64,000 nt of DNA. It comes from Fimbriimonadia bacterium. GTDB lineage: Bacteria > Armatimonadota > Fimbriimonadia > Fimbriimonadales > Fimbriimonadaceae. Below, piece by piece: positions 24,793 to 34,292 of the stretch (its first letter is position 1; every line of letters begins with the position of its first letter). The notes beneath the pieces were generated by a model. That model saw only the letters and a list, made by a program, of their open reading frames with translations. It had not been told where the DNA came from and made no database searches. The position numbers were made by a program, and so were the translations under genes. Where the stretch lies: positions 186,001 through 250,000 of the forward strand of contig JAUIKO010000002.1 in assembly GCA_030430755.1 (NCBI GenBank), in the 5' to 3' direction.

Positions 24793-26187
24793 ATGTCTAA
24801 TACACTTGCAGAAAACAACCACACACTTTCAATGAACGATATTGTTTCATTATGTAAACGGCGAGGATTTATATTTCAAAGCTCAGACATATATGGAGGG
24901 CTGCAAGGTGTATACGATTACGGTCCATTAGGCATTGAACTTAAAAACAACCTTAAAAATGCCTGGTGGAGATCGATGGTATATGAACGTGATGATATCG
25001 AAGGTCTCGACTCATCGATCATTGCTCATAGATTGACTCTTAAACATTCAGGGCACGAAGATACATTTACAGATCCTATGGTTGACTGTAAAGAATGTAA
25101 AGCTCGTATGAGAGAGGACCTGATTAAAGATGGAAAATGTGAAAATTGTGGATCTTCTAACTTAACAGATCCAAGAATGTTCAATCTTATGTTCAAAGCA
25201 AACTTTGGTCCAGTGGAAAATGATGACTCTTTTATCTACCTAAGACCTGAAACAGCACAAGGGATTTTTACAAATTTTAAAAATGTTCTAGATTCTACAT
25301 CTCGTAAGATTCCTTTTGGAATTGCGCAAATTGGTAAAGCATTTAGAAATGAAATTACCCCTAGAAACTTTATTTTTCGAGTTCGTGAATTTGAACAGAT
25401 GGAACTAGAATTTTTTGTTGAACCTGGAACAGATGAAGAATGGCATGATAAATGGGTTCAAGAGCGTTATCATTGGTGGATCCGCCAAGGTTTAAACAAA
25501 AAAAACTTGAAACTTGAACATCAAGATAAAAATGAACTTGCTCACTATGCAAAAGCAACTGTTGATATTCTATACGAATTCCCACACGGTGCAGAAGAAC
25601 TAGAAGGCATTGCTAATAGAACTGACTTTGATCTAGGCTCTCACTCAAAAAACCAAGAAGATCTAAACCTATGGGCTAAAGTGCAACCTAATCAAGATTC
25701 TAATCAAAAATTAGTAGCTCAGGATAACCAAAAACAGAATTCCTATGTCCCGTATGTTATTGAACCATCGGCAGGTCTTGATCGAGGGGTCCTAGCAATT
25801 TTAGCTGAAGGATTTACTAAGGAAAAACTAGAAAATGGAACCGAAAGAATTGTTCTTAAGCTAAAACCTCATTTAGCTCCCATTAAAGCAGCAGTCATTC
25901 CTCTAGCTAAAAACAATGAACAAATTGTACAAAAAGCAAAAGAAATTACGCGCACCCTAGCCAAATTAGGATTAGGAAGAATCAGATACGAAGACGTTGG
26001 AAATGTAGGAAAAGCATACAGAAGAAACGATGAAGTAGGTACCCCATTCTGTATCACTGTAGACTTTGATACTTTCGAAGGAGATACCGAAACCGTTACG
26101 ATCAGACACCGTGACACCATGATTCAAGAAAGAATAACTGTTTCAGAACTCCCTGAAACTATTGTGAAATACTATAACATCGACTAA
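24793..26187 (+). CDS. glyQS: Glycyl-tRNA synthetase, dimeric alpha2 type
   Basis: 464 residues. Class II enzyme of the eukaryote/archaea-like dimeric type: it starts [17 protein letters not shown], has a zinc-like insertion with CKECKARM and [13 protein letters not shown], then [12 protein letters not shown] and [15 protein letters not shown]. Motif 2 is [20 protein letters not shown], followed by an anticodon-binding domain ending in [14 protein letters not shown]. It charges tRNA-Gly. The separate glyQ/glyS alpha2beta2 form of most proteobacteria is absent here, a useful lineage hint. Confidence 0.96.
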   Translation: MSNTLAENNHTLSMNDIVSLCKRRGFIFQSSDIYGGLQGVYDYGPLGIELKNNLKNAWWRSMVYERDDIEGLDSSIIAHRLTLKHSGHEDTFTDPMVDCKECKARMREDLIKDGKCENCGSSNLTDPRMFNLMFKANFGPVENDDSFIYLRPETAQGIFTNFKNVLDSTSRKIPFGIAQIGKAFRNEITPRNFIFRVREFEQMELEFFVEPGTDEEWHDKWVQERYHWWIRQGLNKKNLKLEHQDKNELAHYAKATVDILYEFPHGAEELEGIANRTDFDLGSHSKNQEDLNLWAKVQPNQDSNQKLVAQDNQKQNSYVPYVIEPSAGLDRGVLAILAEGFTKEKLENGTERIVLKLKPHLAPIKAAVIPLAKNNEQIVQKAKEITRTLAKLGLGRIRYEDVGNVGKAYRRNDEVGTPFCITVDFDTFEGDTETVTIRHRDTMIQERITVSELPETIVKYYNID

Positions 26188-26218
26188 AATCATGAGTGGA
26201 TAAACTTCACTCATGATT
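26188..26218 (+). terminator. Hairpin after glyQS
   Basis: AATCATGAGTG at 26188-26198 pairs perfectly with CACTCATGATT at 26208-26218 (9-base loop), starting right after the glyQS stop. No clear T run follows, so it may be a processing or Rho-assisted end. The remaining 26219-26486 is AT-rich with no gene seen. Confidence 0.6.
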
Positions 26219-26486
26219 AATCAACTTATCATCAACGAAACCTTCCATCAAAATCGTTTTCTAAAAACATATTAGGTTTCCTAATACTACAAGATTTCTC
26301 TCACAATAGATAAATACTCTTCCTTCAAACAAGATGCCAACTCTCCTTCTGATGACATAGTAGTGAATCTATTTTTAAAAAGGATAAAATATTATTAGTT
26401 TAAAAATACATATCATTCCAAGAGTAGAGACAAGCATCCTCTTGTTAAATCAGAACTGACTTTTTAAAAACACCAAAGAAATTACT

Positions 26487-27047
26487 ATGAAAAAAGCTAA
26501 AATTATCTATATTATAGGTTTTGCCGGTTCAGGAAAACTCACAGTAGCAAAAGAGCTTGCTAAAACAGGTCCTTATAAGCTTATCGACAATCATAAAATA
26601 AACGATGTTATCTTCTCTGTTCTTCCTACCACGGAAAATATCCCAAATGAAGTATGGAATAAAATAGATGAAATTCGTCAAATAGTCATTGATACGATAG
26701 CCTTGCAAAAATCTTCAAATCAGAGCTATATTTTCACAAATGAGCTCATTGAAAATGATCCATTCGATTTAAAATATTACCAGAGCATTGTAAATTTATC
26801 CAAAGAGATTAACGCTTCTTTATTACCTATCGTTATTTACTGTAATCTGAATTGTTTAGAAAAGCGTATTCAATCAGCTGACAGAAAAGGAACTTATAAG
26901 ATTATAGATGCTGAATATGGACTAGAAAGAATTAAAGGAAAAAAGCTTTTCGTACCACGGGATGCTTTTACAATTGATACTTCGGAATTATCTGTTGATG
27001 AAACGGTTAAAAAAATATTACGTTCTATAACCCACCATACAGAATAG
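26487..27047 (+). CDS. P-loop nucleotide/small-molecule kinase-like protein
   Basis: 186 residues. Walker A is GFAGSGKLTVAKELA near the N-terminus. A Leu-Ile-Asp-Asn-His segment (KLIDNHKIND) lies where AAA_33 and shikimate-kinase-like enzymes bind substrate. LPIVIYCNLNCLEKRI and the lid-like RIQSADRKGT follow. The fold is that of small P-loop kinases (shikimate, chloramphenicol or adenylate-like phosphotransferases). Substrate cannot be deduced. It stands alone between two hairpin regions. Confidence 0.7.
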   Translation: MKKAKIIYIIGFAGSGKLTVAKELAKTGPYKLIDNHKINDVIFSVLPTTENIPNEVWNKIDEIRQIVIDTIALQKSSNQSYIFTNELIENDPFDLKYYQSIVNLSKEINASLLPIVIYCNLNCLEKRIQSADRKGTYKIIDAEYGLERIKGKKLFVPRDAFTIDTSELSVDETVKKILRSITHHTE

Positions 27048-27075
27048 TCTTAAAAGATCAATAGCCGAGCTTAGA

Positions 27076-27107
27076 ACATTATGAATATATTAATATATTC
27101 ATAATGT
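27076..27107. repeat. Perfect 32-bp palindrome
   Basis: Positions 27076-27091 are the exact reverse complement of 27092-27107, with no loop. The half-site reads ACATTATGAATATATT. It lies 28 bases after the kinase stop and on the plus strand is followed by an A-rich run. It could be the terminator of the kinase gene or a binding site for a dimeric protein. All bases in the centre are A/T. Confidence 0.6.
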
Positions 27108-27118
27108 ATAAATAAAAA

Positions 27119-27142
27119 AGGAGCATAGATAACCATGCTCCT
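27119..27142 (-). terminator. Rho-independent terminator of the 27159-27629 gene
   Basis: AGGAGCAT at 27119-27126 pairs with ATGCTCCT at 27135-27142. On the minus strand the stem is followed by a run of six T (AAAAAA at 27113-27118 on plus), a standard intrinsic terminator. Confidence 0.8.
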
Positions 27143-27158
27143 AAATAAAGATTTACTA

Positions 27159-27629
27159 TTATATTTTTGTAGCTAAATAGCTTAAAAAAATCTTTTCATC
27201 TTTTTGAAGAATCTTCTCAAGCCTAGATCTAGTCCAACCAAATATTTTTTTAATGTCATTCAAACCTTCAGGGCAAAAATTAGAAATAGATTCCTCACGC
27301 GCGTATGTTCCTTTTGTTGGATAAAGCCATAACAAAAGAGCTTTCAGGTATGGAGGGCTACCAATCCGCTTTAAACAGTAGTCTACGGTAACAGCTGCAT
27401 CAAATATCGATGGCATGTCACTCGCACCTCCTCGTCTACAACAGCTAGCACTTAAACCATCTTCACCCGTCACTGGAAAGCCTTCACCACCATGAATTCT
27501 ATGCCACTTCAGACTAGCCCAAGCATTTACATACTGCCTGGCTTTTTCCAAGTTATTTTTACTTAATTTTTCTGCGTGATACTTCTGAGATATAGAATTA
27601 TTTTTTGATTCTTTAGTATTATCTACCAT
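27159..27629 (-). CDS. Hypothetical protein, possibly DNA-binding
   Basis: 156 residues. The first 30 are polar. The middle has a Cys pair next to Gly/Arg (ASCCRRGGASDMPS). The C-terminal 60 residues are helical and end LNDIKKIFGWTRSRLEKILQ, which could be a helix-turn-helix of the sigma-region-4 or antiterminator type. It has its own terminator and an upstream gap of about 110 bases. I do not recognise a family. Confidence 0.6.
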   Translation of the reverse strand: MVDNTKESKNNSISQKYHAEKLSKNNLEKARQYVNAWASLKWHRIHGGEGFPVTGEDGLSASCCRRGGASDMPSIFDAAVTVDYCLKRIGSPPYLKALLLWLYPTKGTYAREESISNFCPEGLNDIKKIFGWTRSRLEKILQKDEKIFLSYLATKI

Positions 27630-27741
27630 GCTCCTCTATACGAATAGAGACTTCTATTTTTTAAAAAGACCTAGGGCCAACATTTATATCATCCGTATTT
27701 GCAAAAAAGTTATCAAAATCAACTCTTTTCTAAAGCCATCA

Positions 27742-28401
27742 TTAATCACAAAGAATGGCATCCACTTTAGGAATATTATCTCTTGTGGTTAAAAGTGCGA
27801 CCGCATCACCCGTTTCAAATACGGTATCTTCCGAAACTGCATGAGCAATATTATCTCTTATATAAAATAAAAAGAAGGAAGATTCTGGAAGTTCTACATC
27901 TCGACACAGCAAACCTACTATAGGTGATCTAGAGCTTAAAATAGTTTCGACAAGTTCATAGCGTTCATGCACTAAGTTACTTAACGTTAACATCTCATCT
28001 GTCTCTATTTTCTGTTCCAATAAACTAGCAACTATCTCGGAAGCATGGATATACTCATTTATTCCTAGTTTTTTAAATAGTACTTCGTTCTTTGGATCAT
28101 TAATTCGAGCTATAGCCCTATTAACATCCCACTTATTTTTACCTAATTGAGCGATAATAAGATTGTCAGAATCAGACCCAGTAGCAGCAACGATTACATC
28201 CGCACGATTAAATCCTGCATCTCTCTGAACTCTTAATTCACATCCATCTCCAAAATATACTAAGTCATCGCCAAATGAAGATTGTAAATGCTTAAATCTT
28301 TCTATATCTTTCTCTATAATGAGAATTTCATTCTCGCGTTTAAATAACTTTGAAGCCAAACAGGAGCCAATTCTCCCTCCACCTACAATAATAGTGTACA
28401 T
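27742..28401 (-). CDS. trkA: TrkA-type potassium channel regulatory protein, N and C domains
   Basis: 219 residues. The Rossmann RCK_N domain starts YTIIVGGGRIGSCLASKLF with the NAD-binding GGGRIG loop; IVAATGSDSDNLIIAQLGKN follows. The last 80 residues resemble the TrkA_C domain (IVGLLCRDVELPESS and a final DAVALLTTRDN). It regulates a Trk/Ktr potassium channel on binding NAD(H) or ATP. It lies 6 bases downstream of a second, single-domain TrkA-like gene. No TrkH/KtrB membrane subunit is in the window. Confidence 0.85.
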   Translation of the reverse strand: MYTIIVGGGRIGSCLASKLFKRENEILIIEKDIERFKHLQSSFGDDLVYFGDGCELRVQRDAGFNRADVIVAATGSDSDNLIIAQLGKNKWDVNRAIARINDPKNEVLFKKLGINEYIHASEIVASLLEQKIETDEMLTLSNLVHERYELVETILSSRSPIVGLLCRDVELPESSFFLFYIRDNIAHAVSEDTVFETGDAVALLTTRDNIPKVDAILCD

Positions 28402-28407
28402 CTATCT

Positions 28408-28857
28408 TTAAATCTCCATACCATCAAAAAGCTTGTTATATGTATTTATAGATCTATACTCATTTTCATGAAGCCAATCATTCATATATTGAGCCATCAT
28501 TCCATTTGGATTAATACAAAAATAACCTAGTTTTCTATATTCTTGACATCGATTAGGATCCGCTATTCGTATACAAACTCTTGGAACTTTATATATTTCC
28601 GAGGCTATTTGTGCAGCCATAATATTAGTATTATCCCCTCTTGTTAAAGCAAAAAATGCATCCGCTTGATGAATGGATGCCTGCTCTAAAATATTCTCAT
28701 CTAAACCATTTCCAATAATAACCGTAGATTCTAAGTTATCACCATATCTTTTCACTGAAACAGAATCTTCCTCTATTAAAGTTACAGAATGGTCTTGTTC
28801 TAACATTTTTGTTAAATAACTTCCCGTTCTACCACAACCTAACACTACAATCTGCAT
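28408..28857 (-). CDS. TrkA_N single-domain protein
   Basis: About 149 residues from the ATG at 28857 (TTG starts precede it). MQIVVLGCGRTGSYLTKMLE begins an RCK_N Rossmann domain with GCGRTG. FFALTRGDNTNIMAAQIASE and VCIRIADPNRCQEYRKLG follow. No TrkA_C domain is present. With the downstream gene it would form a three-domain set (N, then N-C), like two halves of a split double-RCK TrkA that lacks the first C domain. Confidence 0.83.
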   Translation of the reverse strand: MQIVVLGCGRTGSYLTKMLEQDHSVTLIEEDSVSVKRYGDNLESTVIIGNGLDENILEQASIHQADAFFALTRGDNTNIMAAQIASEIYKVPRVCIRIADPNRCQEYRKLGYFCINPNGMMAQYMNDWLHENEYRSINTYNKLFDGMEI

Positions 28858-29098
28858 TTTCAACAAAATTATTACATATTTTTATCATTAAATATCTATA
28901 ATTATTATTTATTACAAAAATCACACTCTATACTTATACATCTAACTACAAGTAAATTCGTGCTTAAATATATACCAGCCTTCAATATATGTCATTCTAG
29001 GTAATATCTCTCATAGATCTTGATTCCCTAACACCAAATAAAATACAGAAATTATTACCATACATTCACAGTTCTCAATAACTTATGCACCGTTTCTC
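28858..29098. other. Intergenic stretch upstream of tRNA-Val
   Basis: No gene or hairpin that I can support. It contains the promoter region of the divergent trkA-like pair. Confidence 0.4.
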
Positions 29099-29127
29099 TT
29101 GACTACGTATGAAATAGGATTCATAAT
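29099..29127 (+). promoter_or_regulatory. Sigma-70-type promoter of tRNA-Val
   Basis: TTGACT at 29099-29104 and CATAAT at 29122-29127 with a 17-base spacer. The expected start is near 29134, about 14 bases before the tRNA. Confidence 0.6.
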
Positions 29128-29147
29128 CTAATTAGTATCTCATATGA

Positions 29148-29222
29148 GGGCGGTTAGCTCAGGGGTAGAGCACTACAATGACACTGTAGGGGTCACAGGT
29201 TCAAATCCTGTACCGCCCACCA
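29148..29222 (+). tRNA. tRNA-Val (anticodon GAC), CCA encoded
   Basis: Acceptor stem GGGCGGT/ACCGCCC (29148-29154 with 29212-29218), D arm GCTC/GAGC, anticodon stem CTACA/TGTAG with loop ATGACAC, T arm ACAGG/CCTGT. Anticodon GAC reads GUC/GUU valine codons. Discriminator A is followed by encoded CCA to 29222. dusB begins 17 bases later. Confidence 0.95.
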
Positions 29223-29238
29223 TTCTCTTTAGTTTTTT

Positions 29239-30273
29239 ATGATGCCCGTCTCTCCATTTTATATAGATGATATTAAAATAGATCCTCCTTTGCTATTAGC
29301 TCCTATGGAAGATGTTACAGCATGGCCATTTAGAATTATTTGCAAGGAAATTGCAAACCCTGGATTGGTGTTCACTGAATTTGTTAGTGCAATGGCTATC
29401 CATCACAATGCAAAAAAAACTTATAAAAAACTTAAAATCGATCCAAATGAGCGACCTATAGCAGTTCAAATTTTTGGTAGTGACCCACATATTATGGCTG
29501 AAACTGCACGTATTGTTGAATCATATGGAGCAGATATCATAGACATAAACATGGGATGCTGGGTGCCAAAAGTTTGTAAAACCGGATCTGGAGCAGCCCT
29601 ATTAAAAGACCCCCTTTTAGCCGAAAACATTGTTAAAACAGTAGTAAACAGCGTTAAGGTTCCAGTTACAGTAAAAGTGAGAGCTGGCTGGGATTATTCA
29701 CTCTTTGCTGCACCAGAGCTAGCGGTCAGATTTGAAGCTGTGGGTGCCAAGATGATTACCTTGCATGCTAGATTTGCCAAGCAGGGCTTTGAAGGCAAAT
29801 CGAATTGGGATCTTATATCAAAACTTGTAGAAAGCGTGAAAATCCCGGTAATTGGCAATGGAGATATCAAAACTCCTGAAGATGCACATCAAGTAATAAC
29901 TCAAACTGGTTGTGCTGGAGTCATGGTTGGCAGAGGCGCGATATCTAATCCTTGGGCTTTGGCAGAAATATCTGCATCTTTATCAGGTAAATCTCTTCAA
30001 TATACTCCAACACTACAGGAAAGAACATCCACGGCATTACGACATCTTAAGTTAATGATTGATTACGAAACAAATGCCGATCCTACTATTACGCAAGAAT
30101 GTGCAGAAATTAGAGCTACAAGATCATTAAGAGGTCTTCTTCCTTTATATATCAAAAACTATCCAGAAGCATCTAAAATAAGAAATAAAATAACCCAATG
30201 CGACTACTACTCAGAAGTAGAAGACATATTGCTGGATTATGCAAATTCACAAAACCCAGCATATACTTCATAA
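29239..30273 (+). CDS. dusB: tRNA-dihydrouridine synthase
   Basis: 344 residues. FMN-binding TIM barrel: [17 protein letters not shown], the [13 protein letters not shown] block, DIINMGC-type segment [15 protein letters not shown], then [39 protein letters not shown] and [12 protein letters not shown]. It reduces specific uridines in the tRNA D loop with NADPH and FMN. The catalytic Cys is kept, but the family's following Pro (GCP) is Trp here (GCW). It directly follows a tRNA gene and may be cotranscribed with it. Confidence 0.94.
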   Translation: MMPVSPFYIDDIKIDPPLLLAPMEDVTAWPFRIICKEIANPGLVFTEFVSAMAIHHNAKKTYKKLKIDPNERPIAVQIFGSDPHIMAETARIVESYGADIIDINMGCWVPKVCKTGSGAALLKDPLLAENIVKTVVNSVKVPVTVKVRAGWDYSLFAAPELAVRFEAVGAKMITLHARFAKQGFEGKSNWDLISKLVESVKIPVIGNGDIKTPEDAHQVITQTGCAGVMVGRGAISNPWALAEISASLSGKSLQYTPTLQERTSTALRHLKLMIDYETNADPTITQECAEIRATRSLRGLLPLYIKNYPEASKIRNKITQCDYYSEVEDILLDYANSQNPAYTS

Positions 30274-30286
30274 ACTTTATAACATA

Positions 30287-31597
30287 CTAAACAACTACAG
30301 ACTGACTTATAGTAAATTCTAGTTTAGAATCTTTAGAATCAATAATATCTTTATTTGCACGTCTATATTTTATTTCAGCAGAAAATGAAGTTGACTTATT
30401 ATACTTGTAAGATAAGGCTAATGCTAACGCGTAAGCATTCAATTTACTGTAATGTAAATCTTTCTTATTCTTAGATTTTAACAATAAACCTTCCTCATCA
30501 CAAATGAATTCACCTCGACATGAAAAAGATAAAGTATCATCCTTTTTATATGATGCTCCTAAATTAATCCCATACCAGGTATCTGTATTTGGATCAAAAG
30601 AAACTCCATATACAGCATCTAACCCCAATGATAAATTACCTTTGAATTCTTTTTTTCCATAAAGATTGTAAATTTGTAGATCCGAAAAACCTTTATTAGG
30701 AAATTCTATACCACCGTAAGATTTATCACCTTTTTCAGCGCCTTCATGACCAAAATATAAAGAACCACCAAAAACAGTATTTTTCAATAACTCAGAACTA
30801 TCTGTATCTTTTTCAGAAGAATACTTTCCTGAAAAAGATACAGAATAAGTACCATCGATATTTTTCAAAGGCTCTTGCCAACCATTTGAAATTCCACTAG
30901 ACACATGAATATTTTTTGAAGCCTTCCAATCTAGTTTTGCTCCGATATGTTCTGCAGGTACTAAACTACTCATCCAAGATGAACTAGCACTCCCCACTCC
31001 TTCACCAACATTTCCCATGCCAATTAATGAATCTATTTTTCCTACTTCAATACCAATACCATGCTGTTCTGAAAGGATTCTTTTCGCAACTCCTTGCCAA
31101 GTGAACTTGCCATAGCCTAACATATTTCCAAAGCTCTTTTCTAAAAGATTCAATACACCAGCATTCGATGGCATAAACGAATTATTCGTTGCCATAGAAA
31201 GGCTGAGATCTACGGGTAAAACTTCATCTAATAATCTCTTAATACCAAATCCAAAAGCTGACGGGTGCGCAGCATGAGATGCATTTTTATTAAAACCCAT
31301 CTTTGCTTTTCCAGAAACACTCCATTTCTTATCACTCTCAGGTTTATGTATTATGTTTTGAACCAGTTTTTCAAATCTATCATCAAGATTATTCAAATCG
31401 AACAAATTTTGATGAGTACAATACTCTTGAACTATGTCTATATCTATGTCATCACAATTTTCAGATGCTGAAATAACTAGAATATTACTGATCATCATTA
31501 CAGGAAAAATTACATCCATAAAATTGAATGAAACCTTTGAAAAAAAAGTTCTTATATCTACCATTCTTATAAACCGCCTGAATTTTAGAAACCTCAT
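30287..31597 (-). CDS. Probable outer-membrane beta-barrel protein
   Basis: About 436 residues. A basic N-terminus and hydrophobic stretch (VIFPVMMISNILVISAS) form a signal sequence; starts at 31597 or 31564 are both possible. The C-terminal 250 residues show alternating polar/aromatic strands with turns (GTYSVSFSGKYSSEKD, TWYGINLGASYKKDDTLSFS, FSAEIKYRRANKD) and end in a hydrophobic strand SQSVVV, as expected for a barrel. No family can be named. The gene stands alone, convergent with dusB. Confidence 0.65.
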   Translation of the reverse strand: MRFLKFRRFIRMVDIRTFFSKVSFNFMDVIFPVMMISNILVISASENCDDIDIDIVQEYCTHQNLFDLNNLDDRFEKLVQNIIHKPESDKKWSVSGKAKMGFNKNASHAAHPSAFGFGIKRLLDEVLPVDLSLSMATNNSFMPSNAGVLNLLEKSFGNMLGYGKFTWQGVAKRILSEQHGIGIEVGKIDSLIGMGNVGEGVGSASSSWMSSLVPAEHIGAKLDWKASKNIHVSSGISNGWQEPLKNIDGTYSVSFSGKYSSEKDTDSSELLKNTVFGGSLYFGHEGAEKGDKSYGGIEFPNKGFSDLQIYNLYGKKEFKGNLSLGLDAVYGVSFDPNTDTWYGINLGASYKKDDTLSFSCRGEFICDEEGLLLKSKNKKDLHYSKLNAYALALALSYKYNKSTSFSAEIKYRRANKDIIDSKDSKLEFTISQSVVV

Positions 31598-31710
31598 CAC
31601 CAATATAGGAATCTTATGTATACTTCTATAGTAATGTTACCGGATTATAGCTATTTCTAAACATTGCTACACTTTATTTTTACGGCTTCATTATAATTGA
31701 TAATAGCTTT

Positions 31711-33351
31711 TCAAAATTGTACGATTCGTATCATGTCTATCTTTATCTGAAAAGATTTTGGTATTATCTTTGAAAAAAATCCTTTCTTCATTAAATCTGT
31801 TGCGGAAAACTGAATTTTAAACTTACCTTCTGCTGAATAGTATTTATCACCCCTAGGGAGAGCTACTTTTAATATTCGATAAGAATCTGAACTGATAGGT
31901 ACAAACATTTTAATTCGATTATATGTCTTGGTATACCAATCGTATAGAAATACTTCATAATTGATTTCTAAAGGATCTACCAGGTAAATCTGAAGCTCTA
32001 GTTGATTCATCGCATTTCTTTTGTCCTCTAAAGAGAAATCTACCCCTATGGTCGCCTTTTGTCCTAGATTCGATACAGCAACTGATTTCACTTCAGCACA
32101 ATTATCAATGTTTTCTGTACTAGTACTAATAATTTCTGGTAATAAATTTTTTGAAGATGCCCCTGTGATTAAACTAACGTCAAACGGCGTCATTACTTTT
32201 TCAGGTAGATATTTTTGACATAAATTATCAATAGTTCTAGCATAATTAACTCTACCGTAACAAACCCAATCACCAATAGGATCACTATTAGAACATATCA
32301 ACTCCCTGACAGCCTCTGGATTTATATCATCTACCAAAGAATAGATTAATGCTCCTAGAGCTGAAACATACGGTGTGGCCATTGAAGTCCCACTTTTAAA
32401 TCCAAATCCACCAACTACCGTGCTATAAATTTTATCACCAGGTGCTGCCACTTGAACCGTAGGTCCATAATTACTAAATTCTGCACGATTATCACATTCA
32501 TCAGAAGCTGCTACTGATAAAACATTCTCGTAACTGGCTGGCCATTCTGGATCCGAACTGCCATTATTACCTGCAGCTGCAATGACAATTGCTCCTTTAG
32601 AATTTGCATAATCTATTGCATCTAGTTCAATTCTGGAAGGTTTCTTAGAACCTAAGCTCATAGATATTACTTTTGCACCAGAATCAACGGCATAGACTAT
32701 TCCCTTAGCTATCCAACTAGAAAAACCTTTTCCTTTTGCAAGAACTTTTATTGGCAAAACCCTACAGTCTGGAGCAGCACCCATGAAATCCTCAGATATC
32801 CCTACAACAGTACCTGCGCAATGTGTACCGTGCCCGGTATCATCATCGAGGTCCCCAGTATTTGTAACACAATTAAATCCAGAAACCAATCTATCTCTTA
32901 CAGCAGGATGTTTATTATCTATACCAGAATCTAAAATAGCTACTAAAACATTATTGTTTCCATTTGTTAAAGACCATGCATATGGAATTTTTATTTTTGC
33001 CATAGCCCATAAGGCATTTTTAAGATACAAAGAATTGTATTCAGATTCTTCATAGGCATACCTCTCTTCATCGACTTCTACGTACTCCATACCATTTTCT
33101 AATAAATAAGATATCACTTCATCTAAATCAGAATTTTCTGGAACAGGTATAGATGAATAACCAAGCTTATCCAAGCCACTATTCATATTAGATTCTTCTA
33201 CTCCAAACTCTGAACTTATACAATATTTTGCATATTCATCACCTAAACTAGCTTTTACTAATAACTCGACACCGTGAACTTTATTATGTGGAATAGAAAT
33301 AAATAGCAGTATCAGAATAAAAGATTTTGTTAGCTTATCCATACTCTTCAT
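31711..33351 (-). CDS. Secreted subtilisin-like serine protease (S8)
   Basis: About 546 residues with an N-terminal signal (LTKSFILILLFISIPHNKVHG). The catalytic triad is complete: Asp in VLVAILDSGIDNKHPAV, His in DDTGHGTHCAGTVVGI, oxyanion Asn in IVIAAAGNNGSSDPEWP, Ser in GTSMATPYVSALGAL. A prodomain-like region precedes the protease domain, and about 170 residues of beta-rich C-terminal domain follow (from about residue 390). The enzyme would be exported and degrade proteins in the envelope or outside. Its target is unknown; no inhibitor or partner gene is adjacent. Confidence 0.92.
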   Translation of the reverse strand: MKSMDKLTKSFILILLFISIPHNKVHGVELLVKASLGDEYAKYCISSEFGVEESNMNSGLDKLGYSSIPVPENSDLDEVISYLLENGMEYVEVDEERYAYEESEYNSLYLKNALWAMAKIKIPYAWSLTNGNNNVLVAILDSGIDNKHPAVRDRLVSGFNCVTNTGDLDDDTGHGTHCAGTVVGISEDFMGAAPDCRVLPIKVLAKGKGFSSWIAKGIVYAVDSGAKVISMSLGSKKPSRIELDAIDYANSKGAIVIAAAGNNGSSDPEWPASYENVLSVAASDECDNRAEFSNYGPTVQVAAPGDKIYSTVVGGFGFKSGTSMATPYVSALGALIYSLVDDINPEAVRELICSNSDPIGDWVCYGRVNYARTIDNLCQKYLPEKVMTPFDVSLITGASSKNLLPEIISTSTENIDNCAEVKSVAVSNLGQKATIGVDFSLEDKRNAMNQLELQIYLVDPLEINYEVFLYDWYTKTYNRIKMFVPISSDSYRILKVALPRGDKYYSAEGKFKIQFSATDLMKKGFFSKIIPKSFQIKIDMIRIVQF

Positions 33352-33585
33352 CTTCAACCCAATAAAATGAAAATAATTCTTTTAATGTGTATATTTAAAA
33401 AGCTAACATAGGTAAAAAGTTTCATTCCATCAAGAAACACAGTATTTTTAAATACAAAAACCAGTATCTGCAAACAGTATCATTTACAAACATCAACTAT
33501 TAGTAATAGAATCTTCTTATCCAACGACATAAAAAATATCGATAAAACTCATCATATGTATAAATATAAGTATAATCTTTATATA

Positions 33586-34287
33586 ATGCAAAAAATAAAT
33601 GCTAGTTTTCTAAAAAATATTAAATCATTATTGGGTATCTTACTAGCTTCTATTCTTCTTACTTCATGCAAAAAATCTAGCAACAGTCAATCATTTCCTC
33701 AAACAGTAAAATCGAAACCAAAATACCAAGTTACAAAAGAAATGTCACAAGAACTTTCTTTACTTATCGGTAAAAAAGCACCTGAGATATCTTCTTTTGT
33801 TCATCAAAGTAAATTAAAAACTATAAAAAATTCACCTGTTAAAGTAATTATTGCCACAAAATATGACTGTCCTTGTCAAGTACATGCACAACCTCTTTTT
33901 ATTGATTTAGCAAACAAATTCTATCCCAAAGTAAGCTTTATTGGTCTCATCAACACAGACAAAGAATTAGCTAAAGAATATTATCACGATTATATAAAAA
34001 CTAAACATGATAACTACTGTATGGCAACAGATGAAAACTGCAGCATCTTAAACCATCTTGAAGCTAAGCATTCCGTATACACCTATGTAATTAATAATGA
34101 GGGGATCATTTCTCATGCATGGCCTGGATATTCAAAAGATATGTTAATAGAACTTAATGATGCACTCTCATCATTAACTGGAGATAAATTAACCCCTTTT
34201 GACACAAAGTATGCCCCTAAAAAAATGACCTCCGGATGTGTTATGGAACCACACAATGAAGAAGAAGATGATGATGATGATGAATAA
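33586..34287 (+). CDS. Thioredoxin-like lipoprotein with acidic tail
   Basis: About 233 residues from the ATG at 33586; the in-frame ATG at 33556 would add ten residues before the signal. The lipobox is ILLTSC. A redoxin-like domain contains IATKYDCPCQVHAQPLF, a CPC in place of CxxC, then an AhpC/TlpA-like strand VIN-NEGIISHAWPG. The protein ends in an Asp/Glu run (EEEDDDDDE). Lipid anchoring puts it in the periplasm. The CPC motif would make an unusual dithiol; metal-binding or peroxidase-like activity are alternatives. Confidence 0.7.
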   Translation: MQKINASFLKNIKSLLGILLASILLTSCKKSSNSQSFPQTVKSKPKYQVTKEMSQELSLLIGKKAPEISSFVHQSKLKTIKNSPVKVIIATKYDCPCQVHAQPLFIDLANKFYPKVSFIGLINTDKELAKEYYHDYIKTKHDNYCMATDENCSILNHLEAKHSVYTYVINNEGIISHAWPGYSKDMLIELNDALSSLTGDKLTPFDTKYAPKKMTSGCVMEPHNEEEDDDDDE

Positions 34288-34292
34288 TCTTT

